Source: JACZWL01 sp046756445
GTDB taxonomy: Bacteria > Pseudomonadota > Gammaproteobacteria > Steroidobacterales > Woeseiaceae
DNA length: 5,258 bases
Direction of reading: 5' to 3'
Assembly: GCA_046756445.1 (NCBI GenBank)
Contig: JBHHWI010000155.1
Coordinates: forward strand, 1-5,258
A program made the translations under genes and the position numbers. The notes beneath the pieces were generated by a model. It was not told the origin of the DNA and did no database searches. It saw nothing but the letters and a program-made list of their open reading frames with translations. Shown here one piece after another: positions 1 through 5,258 of this stretch. Position 1 is the first letter of the stretch, and each line of letters opens with the position of its first letter.

Positions 1-23
1 AGTTGCGAAAGCCAGAAAAGTTC

Positions 24-75
24 GGATAGTTCGCTCCGGCACCTACGGCGGAAAGTTCGCTCCGGCACCTACGGC
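24..75. repeat. Two-unit 26-bp tandem direct repeat
   Basis: Units 24-49 and 50-75 are directly adjacent and agree at 25 of 26 positions; the only difference is T27 versus A53. The last 22 bases of each unit are identical. The second unit contains the final Pro codon and the TAG stop (69-71) of the minus-strand ParA gene. In the second unit plus the next three bases, CCGGC (62-66) can pair with GCCGG (74-78) around a 7-nt loop. Read on the minus strand each unit carries GTAGGTGCCGG, a GTAG-headed arrangement that recalls bacterial REP-type intergenic elements, but that link is only a guess. Bases 1-23 hold no further full copy, though AGTTCG recurs at 19-24, and the array could involve sequence beyond the window edge. 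Confidence 0.85.
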
Positions 76-707
76 CGGCTGCGGCGACTCTTGAGCCAAT
101 CGACGAGGGGCTCCCACTGCTCCCACTCCGGCCAGGCAAGGTATTCGGGTAATTCGTGGATGCCGAGGCCGCGTGTGTACGCCCTGACATAATTCTGAGC
201 TTCCCGAAGCGCTGCGACGTACGCCACTCTCGCTGACGCCAGATAGTCGTCGAGTTCCTCCCAGATCAGGGTGTACTCCCGAAACCGATTGGCCACCACG
301 CCGAACTTCGCCTCCCTGCGTTCGATTTTGCCGACCGATTTCAACTCCTTGAGGAAGTTCTTCGTCGCCTGAATATCAATCGTCGACGGCAGGACGGGGA
401 CCACGATAGTCTCTGCGTGCCGGATGAGTTCCGTCAGTTCCGGTCCATGCGACCGTGCAGGTGCATCGATGACGATGAAATCGACACTGCGCGGCGCATG
501 CCTGAGGCCGCCGTCGAAGGCGGCAACGGCAGCAATGTCGGGCCGCTTTTCGGGCCGTCTGTCCAGCCAGTCGAGGCTCGATCGCTGCGGATCATAGTCG
601 GCCAGCGCCACCGCATAGCCCCCGTCCGCGAAATAAGCGGCGATATTCGTCGCAAGGGTGCTCTTGCCACAGCCGCCCTTGGCATTCATCACCATAATGT
701 GCCGCAT
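69..707 (-). CDS. Orphan ParA/MinD-type P-loop ATPase (212 aa)
   Basis: A ParA-superfamily ATPase, a group whose members bind ATP as sandwich dimers and position DNA or protein cargo in the cytoplasm. The deviant Walker A is KGGCGKST at residues 10-17 with signature Lys10 and catalytic-loop Lys15. The A' motif DYDPQ covers 37-41, and Walker B FIVIDAP (77-83) carries Asp81. VVPVLPSTIDIQA (102-114) and VVANRFRE (137-144) are also typical. The C-terminal part (QNYVRAYTRGLGIHELP, about 171-187) resembles a gammaproteobacterial ParA subgroup of unknown cargo. At 212 aa it is shorter than Soj-type chromosomal ParA and has no N-terminal DNA-binding domain. The start at 707 gives the usual short lead (MRHIMVMN) before the P-loop and has GGGAA 5 nt upstream. 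The frame stays open to 881, but that would run through the promoter region into dapF. No parB-like partner is visible. The stop lies in a tandem repeat. Confidence 0.88.
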   Translation of the reverse strand: MRHIMVMNAKGGCGKSTLATNIAAYFADGGYAVALADYDPQRSSLDWLDRRPEKRPDIAAVAAFDGGLRHAPRSVDFIVIDAPARSHGPELTELIRHAETIVVPVLPSTIDIQATKNFLKELKSVGKIERREAKFGVVANRFREYTLIWEELDDYLASARVAYVAALREAQNYVRAYTRGLGIHELPEYLAWPEWEQWEPLVDWLKSRRSRP

Positions 708-821
708 TCTTGTTCCCGGAGTGAGTCGTGGGGATTGCTTTTTGTTTGTGTAAAGTACCGGTGCCGGAAACAAAAGTCTATGTGCATTATGACGCGGCAA
801 ACGTCCTGCTAAACTTCGCGA
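708..821. promoter_or_regulatory. Divergent parA/dapF intergenic region
   Basis: These 114 bases separate two divergent start codons, so promoters for both directions should lie here. The 730-790 stretch is clearly richer in A and T than the flanking genes. The best -10 candidates overlap: CATTAT (785-790, plus strand, 4 of 6 to TATAAT) and CATAAT (791-786, minus strand, 5 of 6). Neither has a convincing -35 box; the closest for the minus strand is TTTAGC (813-808) with a 16-nt spacer. Small dyads occur at 757-766 (CCGG-TG-CCGG) and 791-805 (GACG, 7 nt, CGTC). Promoter activity is inferred from gene layout; the exact boxes are weak. Confidence 0.5.
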
Positions 822-841
822 ATGCAGCTCGCATTCCGGAA
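815..841. promoter_or_regulatory. Imperfect dyad enclosing the dapF start codon
   Basis: GAATGC (820-825) and GCATTC (831-836) form a perfect 6-bp inverted repeat around a 5-nt loop. A 2x2 mismatch (818-819 against 837-838) is followed by three more pairs, TTC (815-817) with GAA (839-841), giving 9 of 11 paired positions. The dapF ATG (822-824) lies in the left arm and no clear Shine-Dalgarno sequence precedes it, so an RNA hairpin here could limit translation initiation. It could equally be a protein-binding site or chance, since the right arm encodes conserved-region residues. The structure is read from sequence; the function is inference. Confidence 0.35.
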
Positions 842-1652
842 AATGCATGGTGCCGGCAATGATTTTCTGGTTGTCGACCAACGAAAGGGGAAGCTCAATG
901 CGCCCGCGCCCGAGAAAATCCGTGACCTGGCTGACCGCCGCACGGGTGTCGGTTTTGATCAGCTGATATGGATCGATCCACCGCGCGACGACGAGAGCCT
1001 GGCTTATTATCGCGTATTCAATGCGGACGGCGGCGAAGTCGAACAGTGCGGAAACGGCGTCCGCTGCGTCGCCCGGCTCATAGCCCGTGATTCCGGGCAG
1101 ACGGGGGACTTTACGCTTGGCAGCCCGGCCGGTCCGGTGCCGGTTCGGATTGTGGGCGAGGACTCGGTCGCCGTATCAATGGGCAGGCCGGGGCTCGACC
1201 CGGTCGAGATTCCGTTCATCGCCGATGAGAGAGCGCCTCTTTATACGCTCACTGTCGGTGGTGAAACCCTGAGCGTCTCGGCCCTCTCCATGGGCAACCC
1301 GCATTGTGTGCTGGAGGTGGAACGGGTGGCCGACGCTGCCGTCGATACCCTCGGCCCGCTCCTGGAGATGCACGAACGATTCCCGAGCCGTACGAATGTC
1401 GGTTTCATGGCCATCCGCAGTCGCGGCGAGATCGACCTCCGCGTGCACGAGCGCGGCGTCGGTGAGACCAGGGCCTGCGGCACCGGCGCGTGCGCCGCGG
1501 TCGTGGCAGGCCGCATTCTCGACAAGCTGGACGAGGACGTCGAGGTAAGCCTGCCCGGGGGCCGACTCATGGTAAGCTGGCCCGGCGGTTTGGCCCCGGT
1601 CTGGCTGTCCGGCGACGCGCAACTGAGCTTTGAGGGAACCATGGAAATATGA
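822..1652 (+). CDS. dapF: Diaminopimelate epimerase DapF
   Basis: Cofactor-independent racemase that converts LL-diaminopimelate to the meso form, the last-but-one step of lysine synthesis and the source of the peptidoglycan cross-linking residue; cytoplasmic. At 276 aa it has the usual family length. The two catalytic cysteines are Cys76 in EQCGNG (74-79) and Cys219 in ETRACGTG (215-222), which act as the acid-base pair. The N-terminal signature MHGAGNDF (8-15) and the motif MGNPHCV (157-163) are also intact. The start at 822 gives the common beginning MQLAFRKMHGAGNDF; the inner ATG at 843 would cut the first beta strand. No good ribosome binding site is visible, and the start sits in a dyad (815-841). 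It is first in a tight rightward cluster and its stop overlaps the next start as ATGA. The frequent neighbour lysA is not in the window. Confidence 0.97.
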   Translation: MQLAFRKMHGAGNDFLVVDQRKGKLNAPAPEKIRDLADRRTGVGFDQLIWIDPPRDDESLAYYRVFNADGGEVEQCGNGVRCVARLIARDSGQTGDFTLGSPAGPVPVRIVGEDSVAVSMGRPGLDPVEIPFIADERAPLYTLTVGGETLSVSALSMGNPHCVLEVERVADAAVDTLGPLLEMHERFPSRTNVGFMAIRSRGEIDLRVHERGVGETRACGTGACAAVVAGRILDKLDEDVEVSLPGGRLMVSWPGGLAPVWLSGDAQLSFEGTMEI

Positions 1653-2353
1653 GTACGCAGCGAAAACCGGAATTCATTGAAGAAGACCTGTCGGAATCCG
1701 ACGTACACGACTATCTGGCGGCCAATCCGGATTTTTTCGAGCGACACGGCGGATTGTTGGGCTCGCTGCGCCTGCCGCACGTCGCGGGCGGCACCGTGTC
1801 GCTTGTCGAGCGCCAGGTTTCCGTTCTTCGCCAGAAAGACCTCAAACTGGAGCGCAAGCTCAAAGAACTCATCGCGGTCGCCCGCGCCAACGATGCGCTT
1901 GGCGCCAAGATGCATCAGTTGACGCTCAGGCTTCTGGCCGCCAGGGACATCAACGCTACGCTGAAAGCAATCGAGACCGCGCTACGCACCGGGTTTGATG
2001 CGGATATGTCGATTCTCGTACTGTTCGGCGATCCGGCGGCCTTCGAGGACGTGAAAGTCGGGCGATTCTTCAAACCGATCGAGCGGCAGGCAAAATCGGT
2101 CAGGGCCTTCGCGACGTTTTTGAAAAGCGGCAACCCGCGCTGCGGGCAGGTGCGCGATGCCCAACGCGATTTTCTGTTCGGCAGGGACACGGACGAGGTC
2201 GGCTCCGTTGCGCTGGTGCCGCTCGGCAAGAAATCCGAGGTGGGGTTCCTGGCAATCGGCAGCGCCGACGCAGGCCGGTTTCATCCCGGCATGAGCATGG
2301 ATTTCCTGTCGCGGCTCGGCGATCTTGTCGCGGAGGCGCTGAAGCGGTTCTAG
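1649..2353 (+). CDS. DUF484 family protein (YigA-like)
   Basis: A 234-aa soluble protein of the DUF484 family, to which E. coli YigA, encoded between dapF and xerC, belongs. Its biochemical function is not established. The N-terminal half holds the family's recognisable stretch: DVHDYLAANPDFFERH (18-33), LRLPH (40-44), then SLVERQVSVLRQKDLKLERK (51-70), which continues into a charged, probably coiled-coil helix to about residue 85. The C-terminal part, about 95-234, has alternating hydrophobic strands (MSILVLFGD, SVALVPLG, VGFLAIGS) consistent with the GAF-like fold predicted for the family. No signal peptide or membrane segment is seen. GAGGGAA lies at about 1632-1638, but the 4-bp overlap with dapF suggests translational coupling. 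The gene ends 1 nt before xerC, so a role linked to XerC or cell division is plausible but unproven. Confidence 0.93.
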   Translation: MSTQRKPEFIEEDLSESDVHDYLAANPDFFERHGGLLGSLRLPHVAGGTVSLVERQVSVLRQKDLKLERKLKELIAVARANDALGAKMHQLTLRLLAARDINATLKAIETALRTGFDADMSILVLFGDPAAFEDVKVGRFFKPIERQAKSVRAFATFLKSGNPRCGQVRDAQRDFLFGRDTDEVGSVALVPLGKKSEVGFLAIGSADAGRFHPGMSMDFLSRLGDLVAEALKRF

Positions 2354-2354
2354 A

Positions 2355-3269
2355 ATGGACAAGGACGAACAGGACTGGATAGACAATTTTATCCGGCACC
2401 TTGCGTTCGAGCGCCGCTTGTCCAGGCTGACCTGCAAACATTACCAACGCGACCTTTCGGCGCTCGCCGGGTACTGTGATCAATACGGCGTGCCCGGCTG
2501 GAAAGATCTCGATGACGAACACGTCCGCTCCTTCGCGGCTGCCTCATACCGCAAGGGACTGAGTGCACGCAGCATTCAACGCCGCTTATCGGCGGCGCGG
2601 ACTTTTTATCGCTATCTCATGCGTGAAAAGCACGTCAGGAAGAATCCCGTCGACGCAGTCAGAGCGCCGAGATCGGGCAAGCGTCTGCCGGGAAATCTCG
2701 ACGCGGACCGGATGGCGAAGCTCCTGGAGATTCCGGGCGGCGGACCGATTGTCGCCCGCGATCGTGCCATTCTGGAACTCCTGTATTCGTCGGGCCTGAG
2801 GCTTGCCGAACTCACCGGTCTCGACGTCGGTGATATCGATCTGGCCGACAGCACGGTCCGGGTAACGGGCAAAGGCAGAAAAGACAGGATCGTTCCGGTA
2901 GGGCGTCACGCCCGCCGTGCCGTGACGGACTGGCTCGAGGAACGCCAGAAGCTCGTACGGGGTCAGCAGCAAGCATTGTTCGTCAGCAAGCAGGGCAATC
3001 GGCTGAGCGCCCGCTCGGTGCAGTCACGGGTCAGCTGCTGGGCCCGCCGGCAGGGCATCGACGCAAGGGTCTATCCACACCTGTTCAGGCATTCGTTTGC
3101 CACTCACCTGCTCGAATCGAGCCATGACCTGCGCGGTGTCCAGGAGCTTCTCGGCCACGCCAATATAGGCACTACCCAGGTATATACGCACCTTGACTTC
3201 CAGCACCTCGCCCAGATATACGACAAAACTCATCCGCGGGCACGAAGAAAGGCGGACGACAAAGCCTGA
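2355..3269 (+). CDS. xerC: Tyrosine recombinase XerC
   Basis: Site-specific recombinase that with XerD acts at the chromosomal dif site to resolve dimers, normally under FtsK control at the division septum. It is 304 aa, the usual length. The N-terminal SAM-like core-binding domain covers about 5-90 (FERRLSRLTCKHYQRDL at 18-34). The C-terminal catalytic domain covers about 110-290 and has every active-site residue: Arg149 (SSGLRLAEL), Lys173 (TGKGRKDR), His242 and Arg245 (PHLFRHSFATH), His268 (LLGHANI) and nucleophile Tyr277 (TQVYTHLD). The housekeeping XerC assignment, rather than a phage integrase, rests on its length and its place after dapF and DUF484. The start at 2355 is 1 nt after the previous stop with only a poor GAAGCGG nearby (2341-2347), so coupling is likely. 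No dif-like site was recognised in the window. Confidence 0.96.
   Translation: MDKDEQDWIDNFIRHLAFERRLSRLTCKHYQRDLSALAGYCDQYGVPGWKDLDDEHVRSFAAASYRKGLSARSIQRRLSAARTFYRYLMREKHVRKNPVDAVRAPRSGKRLPGNLDADRMAKLLEIPGGGPIVARDRAILELLYSSGLRLAELTGLDVGDIDLADSTVRVTGKGRKDRIVPVGRHARRAVTDWLEERQKLVRGQQQALFVSKQGNRLSARSVQSRVSCWARRQGIDARVYPHLFRHSFATHLLESSHDLRGVQELLGHANIGTTQVYTHLDFQHLAQIYDKTHPRARRKADDKA
3192..3222 (+). promoter_or_regulatory. Candidate hslVU promoter inside the xerC 3' end
   Basis: Two promoter readings overlap about 100 bp before hslV. As a sigma32 (heat-shock) type, CTTGAC (3192-3197) matches CTTGAA at 5 of 6 and GCCCAGAT (3210-3217) matches CCCCATNT at 5 of 7 fixed positions. Its 12-nt spacer is one shorter than the usual minimum. 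As a sigma70 type, TTGACT (3193-3198) matches TTGACA at 5 of 6 and TATACG (3217-3222) matches at 4 of 6, with an 18-nt spacer. The sequence also encodes the conserved HLDFQHLAQIYD segment of XerC, so the match may be a by-product of coding. hslVU is heat-shock controlled in E. coli, which makes the position sensible. Confidence 0.25.
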
Positions 3270-3282
3270 ACATGAATGATTC

Positions 3283-3298
3283 GCCCGTCCTGGCGGGC
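3283..3298 (+). other. Small stem-loop in the xerC-hslV gap
   Basis: GCCCG (3283-3287) and CGGGC (3294-3298) form a perfect 5-bp GC stem with a 6-nt loop, inside the 54-nt gap between the xerC stop and the hslV start. No T-run follows, so it is not a typical Rho-independent terminator. It might slow or stabilise the transcript between the two parts of the cluster, or mean nothing. Confidence 0.3.
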
Positions 3299-3309
3299 CA
3301 TCCAACGGC

Positions 3310-3315
3310 AGGAAG
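3310..3315 (+). promoter_or_regulatory. Ribosome binding site of hslV
   Basis: AGGAAG lies 8 nt before the ATG at 3324 and is the best Shine-Dalgarno match in the rightward cluster. It decides the hslV start: the upstream in-frame ATG at 3276 would add 16 residues (starting MIRPSWRA) that look unlike any HslV and has no such site. Confidence 0.7.
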
Positions 3316-3323
3316 ATCATGTA

Positions 3324-3872
3324 ATGAAGAAACTTCGAGGGACAACTATCGTCTCGGTCCGCCGCGATGGCGCCGTCGCCATCGGCGGTGACGGTCAGGT
3401 CAGCATGGGCAACACGGTCATGAAGGGTAATGCCCGCAAGGTGCGCCGACTGTCCGGCGGCAGCGTCATTGCAGGGTTCGCCGGAGGCACGGCCGATGCA
3501 TTCACGCTGTTCGAGCTGTTCGAGAGCAAACTCGAGCAGTACGGAAATCTCACCCGGGCTGCGATCGAGCTCGCCAAGGACTGGCGCACTGACCGCCGAT
3601 TGCGGCGGCTCGAAGCGCTGCTCTGCGTTGCCGACCAGGAGAAGTCGTTTATCGTCTCCGGCAACGGCGACGTGATCGAGCCGGAGCACGATCTGATGGC
3701 GATCGGATCCGGCGGACCCTACGCGCAGGCTGCAGCGCTGGCTCTGCTGCAGCATACGGAGCTGGACGCCCGCGCGATCGTCGAGCGCTCGCTGAAGATC
3801 GCGGGCGATATCTGTGTGTTCACGAACCAGAACATCGAGGTCGAGGAGCTTGCGGCCGGCGGAAAAAGCTGA
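3324..3872 (+). CDS. hslV: HslV (ClpQ), peptidase subunit of HslUV protease
   Basis: Proteasome-beta-like threonine peptidase that forms a double-hexamer chamber and degrades unfolded proteins fed by HslU. The 182-aa product starts MKKLRGTTIVSVRR; the catalytic Thr is Thr7, so a six-residue leader must be removed between Gly6 and Thr7. E. coli HslV loses only the initiator Met, whereas short leaders ending in Gly before TT occur in other proteobacterial HslV. With Thr7 as mature residue 1, Asp23 and Lys39 fall at the proteasome catalytic positions 17 and 33. GGDGQVSMGNTVMKGNARKV (21-40), AGFAGGTADAFTLFE (50-64), ELAKDWRTDR (82-91) and GDICVFTN (161-168) are family hallmarks. A good ribosome binding site supports the start at 3324. 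The stop abuts the hslU start (TGAATG), as expected for two subunits of one complex. Confidence 0.97.
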   Translation: MKKLRGTTIVSVRRDGAVAIGGDGQVSMGNTVMKGNARKVRRLSGGSVIAGFAGGTADAFTLFELFESKLEQYGNLTRAAIELAKDWRTDRRLRRLEALLCVADQEKSFIVSGNGDVIEPEHDLMAIGSGGPYAQAAALALLQHTELDARAIVERSLKIAGDICVFTNQNIEVEELAAGGKS

Positions 3873-5207
3873 ATGTCACAGATGACACCCAGAGAGATCG
3901 TCCAGGAACTGGACAAACACATCGTCGGCCAGGACGAGGCCAAGCGAGCGGTCGCCATCGCGCTCCGAAACCGCTGGCGGCGTGTGCAGGTGGATGAACC
4001 GCTGCGCGGCGAAATAACCCCCAAGAACATACTGATGATCGGCCCGACCGGTGTCGGCAAGACGGAGATTTCACGGCGGCTCGCGAGACTGGCGAAAGCG
4101 CCTTTCATCAAAGTGGAAGCCAGCAAGTTTACCGAGGTCGGCTACGTCGGCCGCGAGGTCGACAGCATCATCCGCGACCTGATGGACATTTCGGTCAAGA
4201 TGACGCGCGAAGAAGCCATGGCAAAGGTCACTCACCGGGCGGAAGACGCGGCGGAGGAGAGAATCCTGGATGCGCTGTTGCCGAGACCGGCCCGCAGTGT
4301 CGGATTTACGGCCGAAGGAGGAGACGAAGGCTCGGACACCCGGCAGAAATTTCGCAAAATGCTTCGCGAGGGCAAACTGGACGACAGAGAGGTAGAGATC
4401 GACATCCAGGCCATACCGGTCGGTGTCGAAATCATGGCGCCGCCAGGGATGGAAGAGATGACGAGTCAGCTGCAGGGCATGTTTCAAAACCTCTCGGGCG
4501 GCCGGCAGAGGACGAAGAAACTCAAGGTCGGCGCGGCTCTGAGACTCCTCACCGACGAGGAAGCGGCCAAGATGCTCGACGAAGAAGAGATCAAGTCGCA
4601 GGCGCTCGAAGCCGTGGAACAGCACGGTATCGTTTTTCTCGACGAACTCGACAAGGTAGCGCGCCGGTCCGAGACCCTGGGCGCCGACGTTTCGCGCGAA
4701 GGCGTTCAACGAGACCTGCTGCCGCTGGTGGAAGGCTCGACGGTCAACACCAGGTACGGCATGGTCAAGACAGATCACGTTCTCTTTATCGCCTCCGGTG
4801 CATTCCACGTCTCGAAGCCGTCCGACCTGATTCCGGAATTGCAGGGCCGGTTCCCGATTCGCGTCGAGTTGAAATCGCTCACCACGGAAGACTTTGTCAA
4901 AATTCTGACGGAGCCGGATGCATCATTGACCACGCAGTACACGGCGTTGCTCTCGACCGAGGAGGTCGCCCTGGAATTCGCCGAGAGCGGTGTCAGGCGA
5001 CTCGCGGAAGTAGCATTCCACGTCAACGAAACGACCGAAAACATCGGTGCCCGCCGGCTGCATACGGTCATGGAGCGACTGCTGGAAACCATTTCGTTCG
5101 AGGCTTCGGACAAGAGCGGCGCACATGTGAAGGTCAATGCCGGTTATGTCGACGACCACCTCGCCGAACTGTCGAAGGACGAGGATCTCAGCCGTTATAT
5201 CCTCTAG
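3873..5207 (+). CDS. hslU: HslU (ClpY), AAA+ unfoldase subunit of HslUV protease
   Basis: Hexameric Clp/Hsp100-class ATPase that unfolds substrates and threads them into HslV; cytoplasmic. At 444 aa it matches E. coli HslU almost exactly. In order: N-terminal MTPREIVQELDKHIVGQ (4-20); Walker A GPTGVGKT (57-64); pore loop GYVGRE (90-95), which grips substrate; the family-specific intermediate I domain, about 109-240; Walker B IVFLDELDK (253-261) with Asp257 and Glu258; putative arginine finger Arg326 in ELQGRFPIR; sensor 2 GARRLH (392-397) with Arg394; and the C-terminal tail DLSRYIL (438-444), which in this family docks into HslV to activate it. All key residues are present. The start at 3873 gives MSQMTPRE, close to the E. 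coli MSEMTPRE; the ATG at 3882 is less likely. With no gap after hslV, coupled translation is probable. Confidence 0.98.
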   Translation: MSQMTPREIVQELDKHIVGQDEAKRAVAIALRNRWRRVQVDEPLRGEITPKNILMIGPTGVGKTEISRRLARLAKAPFIKVEASKFTEVGYVGREVDSIIRDLMDISVKMTREEAMAKVTHRAEDAAEERILDALLPRPARSVGFTAEGGDEGSDTRQKFRKMLREGKLDDREVEIDIQAIPVGVEIMAPPGMEEMTSQLQGMFQNLSGGRQRTKKLKVGAALRLLTDEEAAKMLDEEEIKSQALEAVEQHGIVFLDELDKVARRSETLGADVSREGVQRDLLPLVEGSTVNTRYGMVKTDHVLFIASGAFHVSKPSDLIPELQGRFPIRVELKSLTTEDFVKILTEPDASLTTQYTALLSTEEVALEFAESGVRRLAEVAFHVNETTENIGARRLHTVMERLLETISFEASDKSGAHVKVNAGYVDDHLAELSKDEDLSRYIL

Positions 5208-5258
5208 CCTGAAAATTGCACGAGAGTCCGGGCTTGTGGGCGAGAGATCGTTACGGCT

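Noticed and set aside
708..821. dif-like XerCD target near xerC
   Set aside because: No 28-bp element with the expected paired XerC and XerD arms was recognised here or elsewhere in the window.
708..881. N-terminal extension of the ParA frame up to an ATG at 881
   Set aside because: The extra 58 residues do not resemble ParA, they cross the divergent intergenic region and overlap the dapF start, and the P-loop would lie far from the N-terminus.
1544..1589. Internal near-repeat in dapF (GGTAAGC at 1544 and 1571; VSLPGG and VSWPGG)
   Set aside because: The nine-residue spacing fits the beta-strand pattern of the DapF C-terminus, which normally contains LPGG followed by a similar strand; it is short and likely coincidental.
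1241..1915. Long minus-strand open frame (224 codons) across dapF and the DUF484 gene
   Set aside because: It lies antisense to two well-supported genes, spans their junction, and has no recognisable motifs. GC-rich codon use often leaves such frames open.
3276..3323. Upstream in-frame start for hslV
   Set aside because: The 16 added residues are unlike HslV leaders, and the AGGAAG site 8 nt before 3324 supports the shorter form.
3024..3755. Minus-strand open frame of 243 codons antisense to xerC and hslV
   Set aside because: It crosses two conserved genes with intact catalytic residues on the other strand and shows no family motif.
4071..4808. Minus-strand open frame of 245 codons inside hslU
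   Set aside because: It is fully antisense to conserved HslU domains; its composition reflects the mirrored codon bias of hslU.
5202..5246. Possible terminator after hslU (CTCTAGCC pairing with GGCGAGAG)
   Set aside because: The arms have a mismatch, the loop is 29 nt, and no T-run follows, so it does not look like a terminator.

Overview
The window reads as a compact, GC-rich housekeeping segment of a proteobacterial chromosome, most likely a gammaproteobacterium. The evidence is the order dapF, DUF484 (yigA-like), xerC, hslV, hslU. The dapF-yigA-xerC core is the arrangement known from E. coli and many other gammaproteobacteria, and all five proteins keep their family motifs over full length. 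Genus or family cannot be fixed from this sequence alone.

Layout. Bases 1-75 hold two adjacent 26-bp direct repeat units, and the second one contains the end of the first gene. A ParA/MinD-type ATPase gene (69-707, minus strand) is transcribed leftward. A divergent intergenic region (708-821) separates it from a rightward gene cluster: dapF (822-1652), a DUF484 gene (1649-2353), xerC (2355-3269), hslV (3324-3872) and hslU (3873-5207). Junctions are very tight: ATGA overlap for dapF/DUF484, 1 nt for DUF484/xerC, a 54-nt gap for xerC/hslV, and directly abutting TGA-ATG for hslV/hslU. The last 51 bases (5208-5258) show no gene and no convincing terminator.

Function. DapF makes meso-diaminopimelate for peptidoglycan and lysine. 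DUF484 has no established function but habitually sits beside xerC. XerC is one of the two tyrosine recombinases that resolve chromosome dimers at dif. HslV and HslU form the two-part ATP-dependent HslUV protease. The 54-nt gap and a promoter-like sequence inside the end of xerC suggest that hslVU can be transcribed separately from the dapF-xerC part.

No new defence, mobile or biosynthetic system is visible. The points worth a second look are modest: the 26-bp tandem repeat at the parA end, the orphan ParA itself, a dyad enclosing the dapF start codon, and a heat-shock-like or sigma70-like promoter candidate for hslVU inside xerC.
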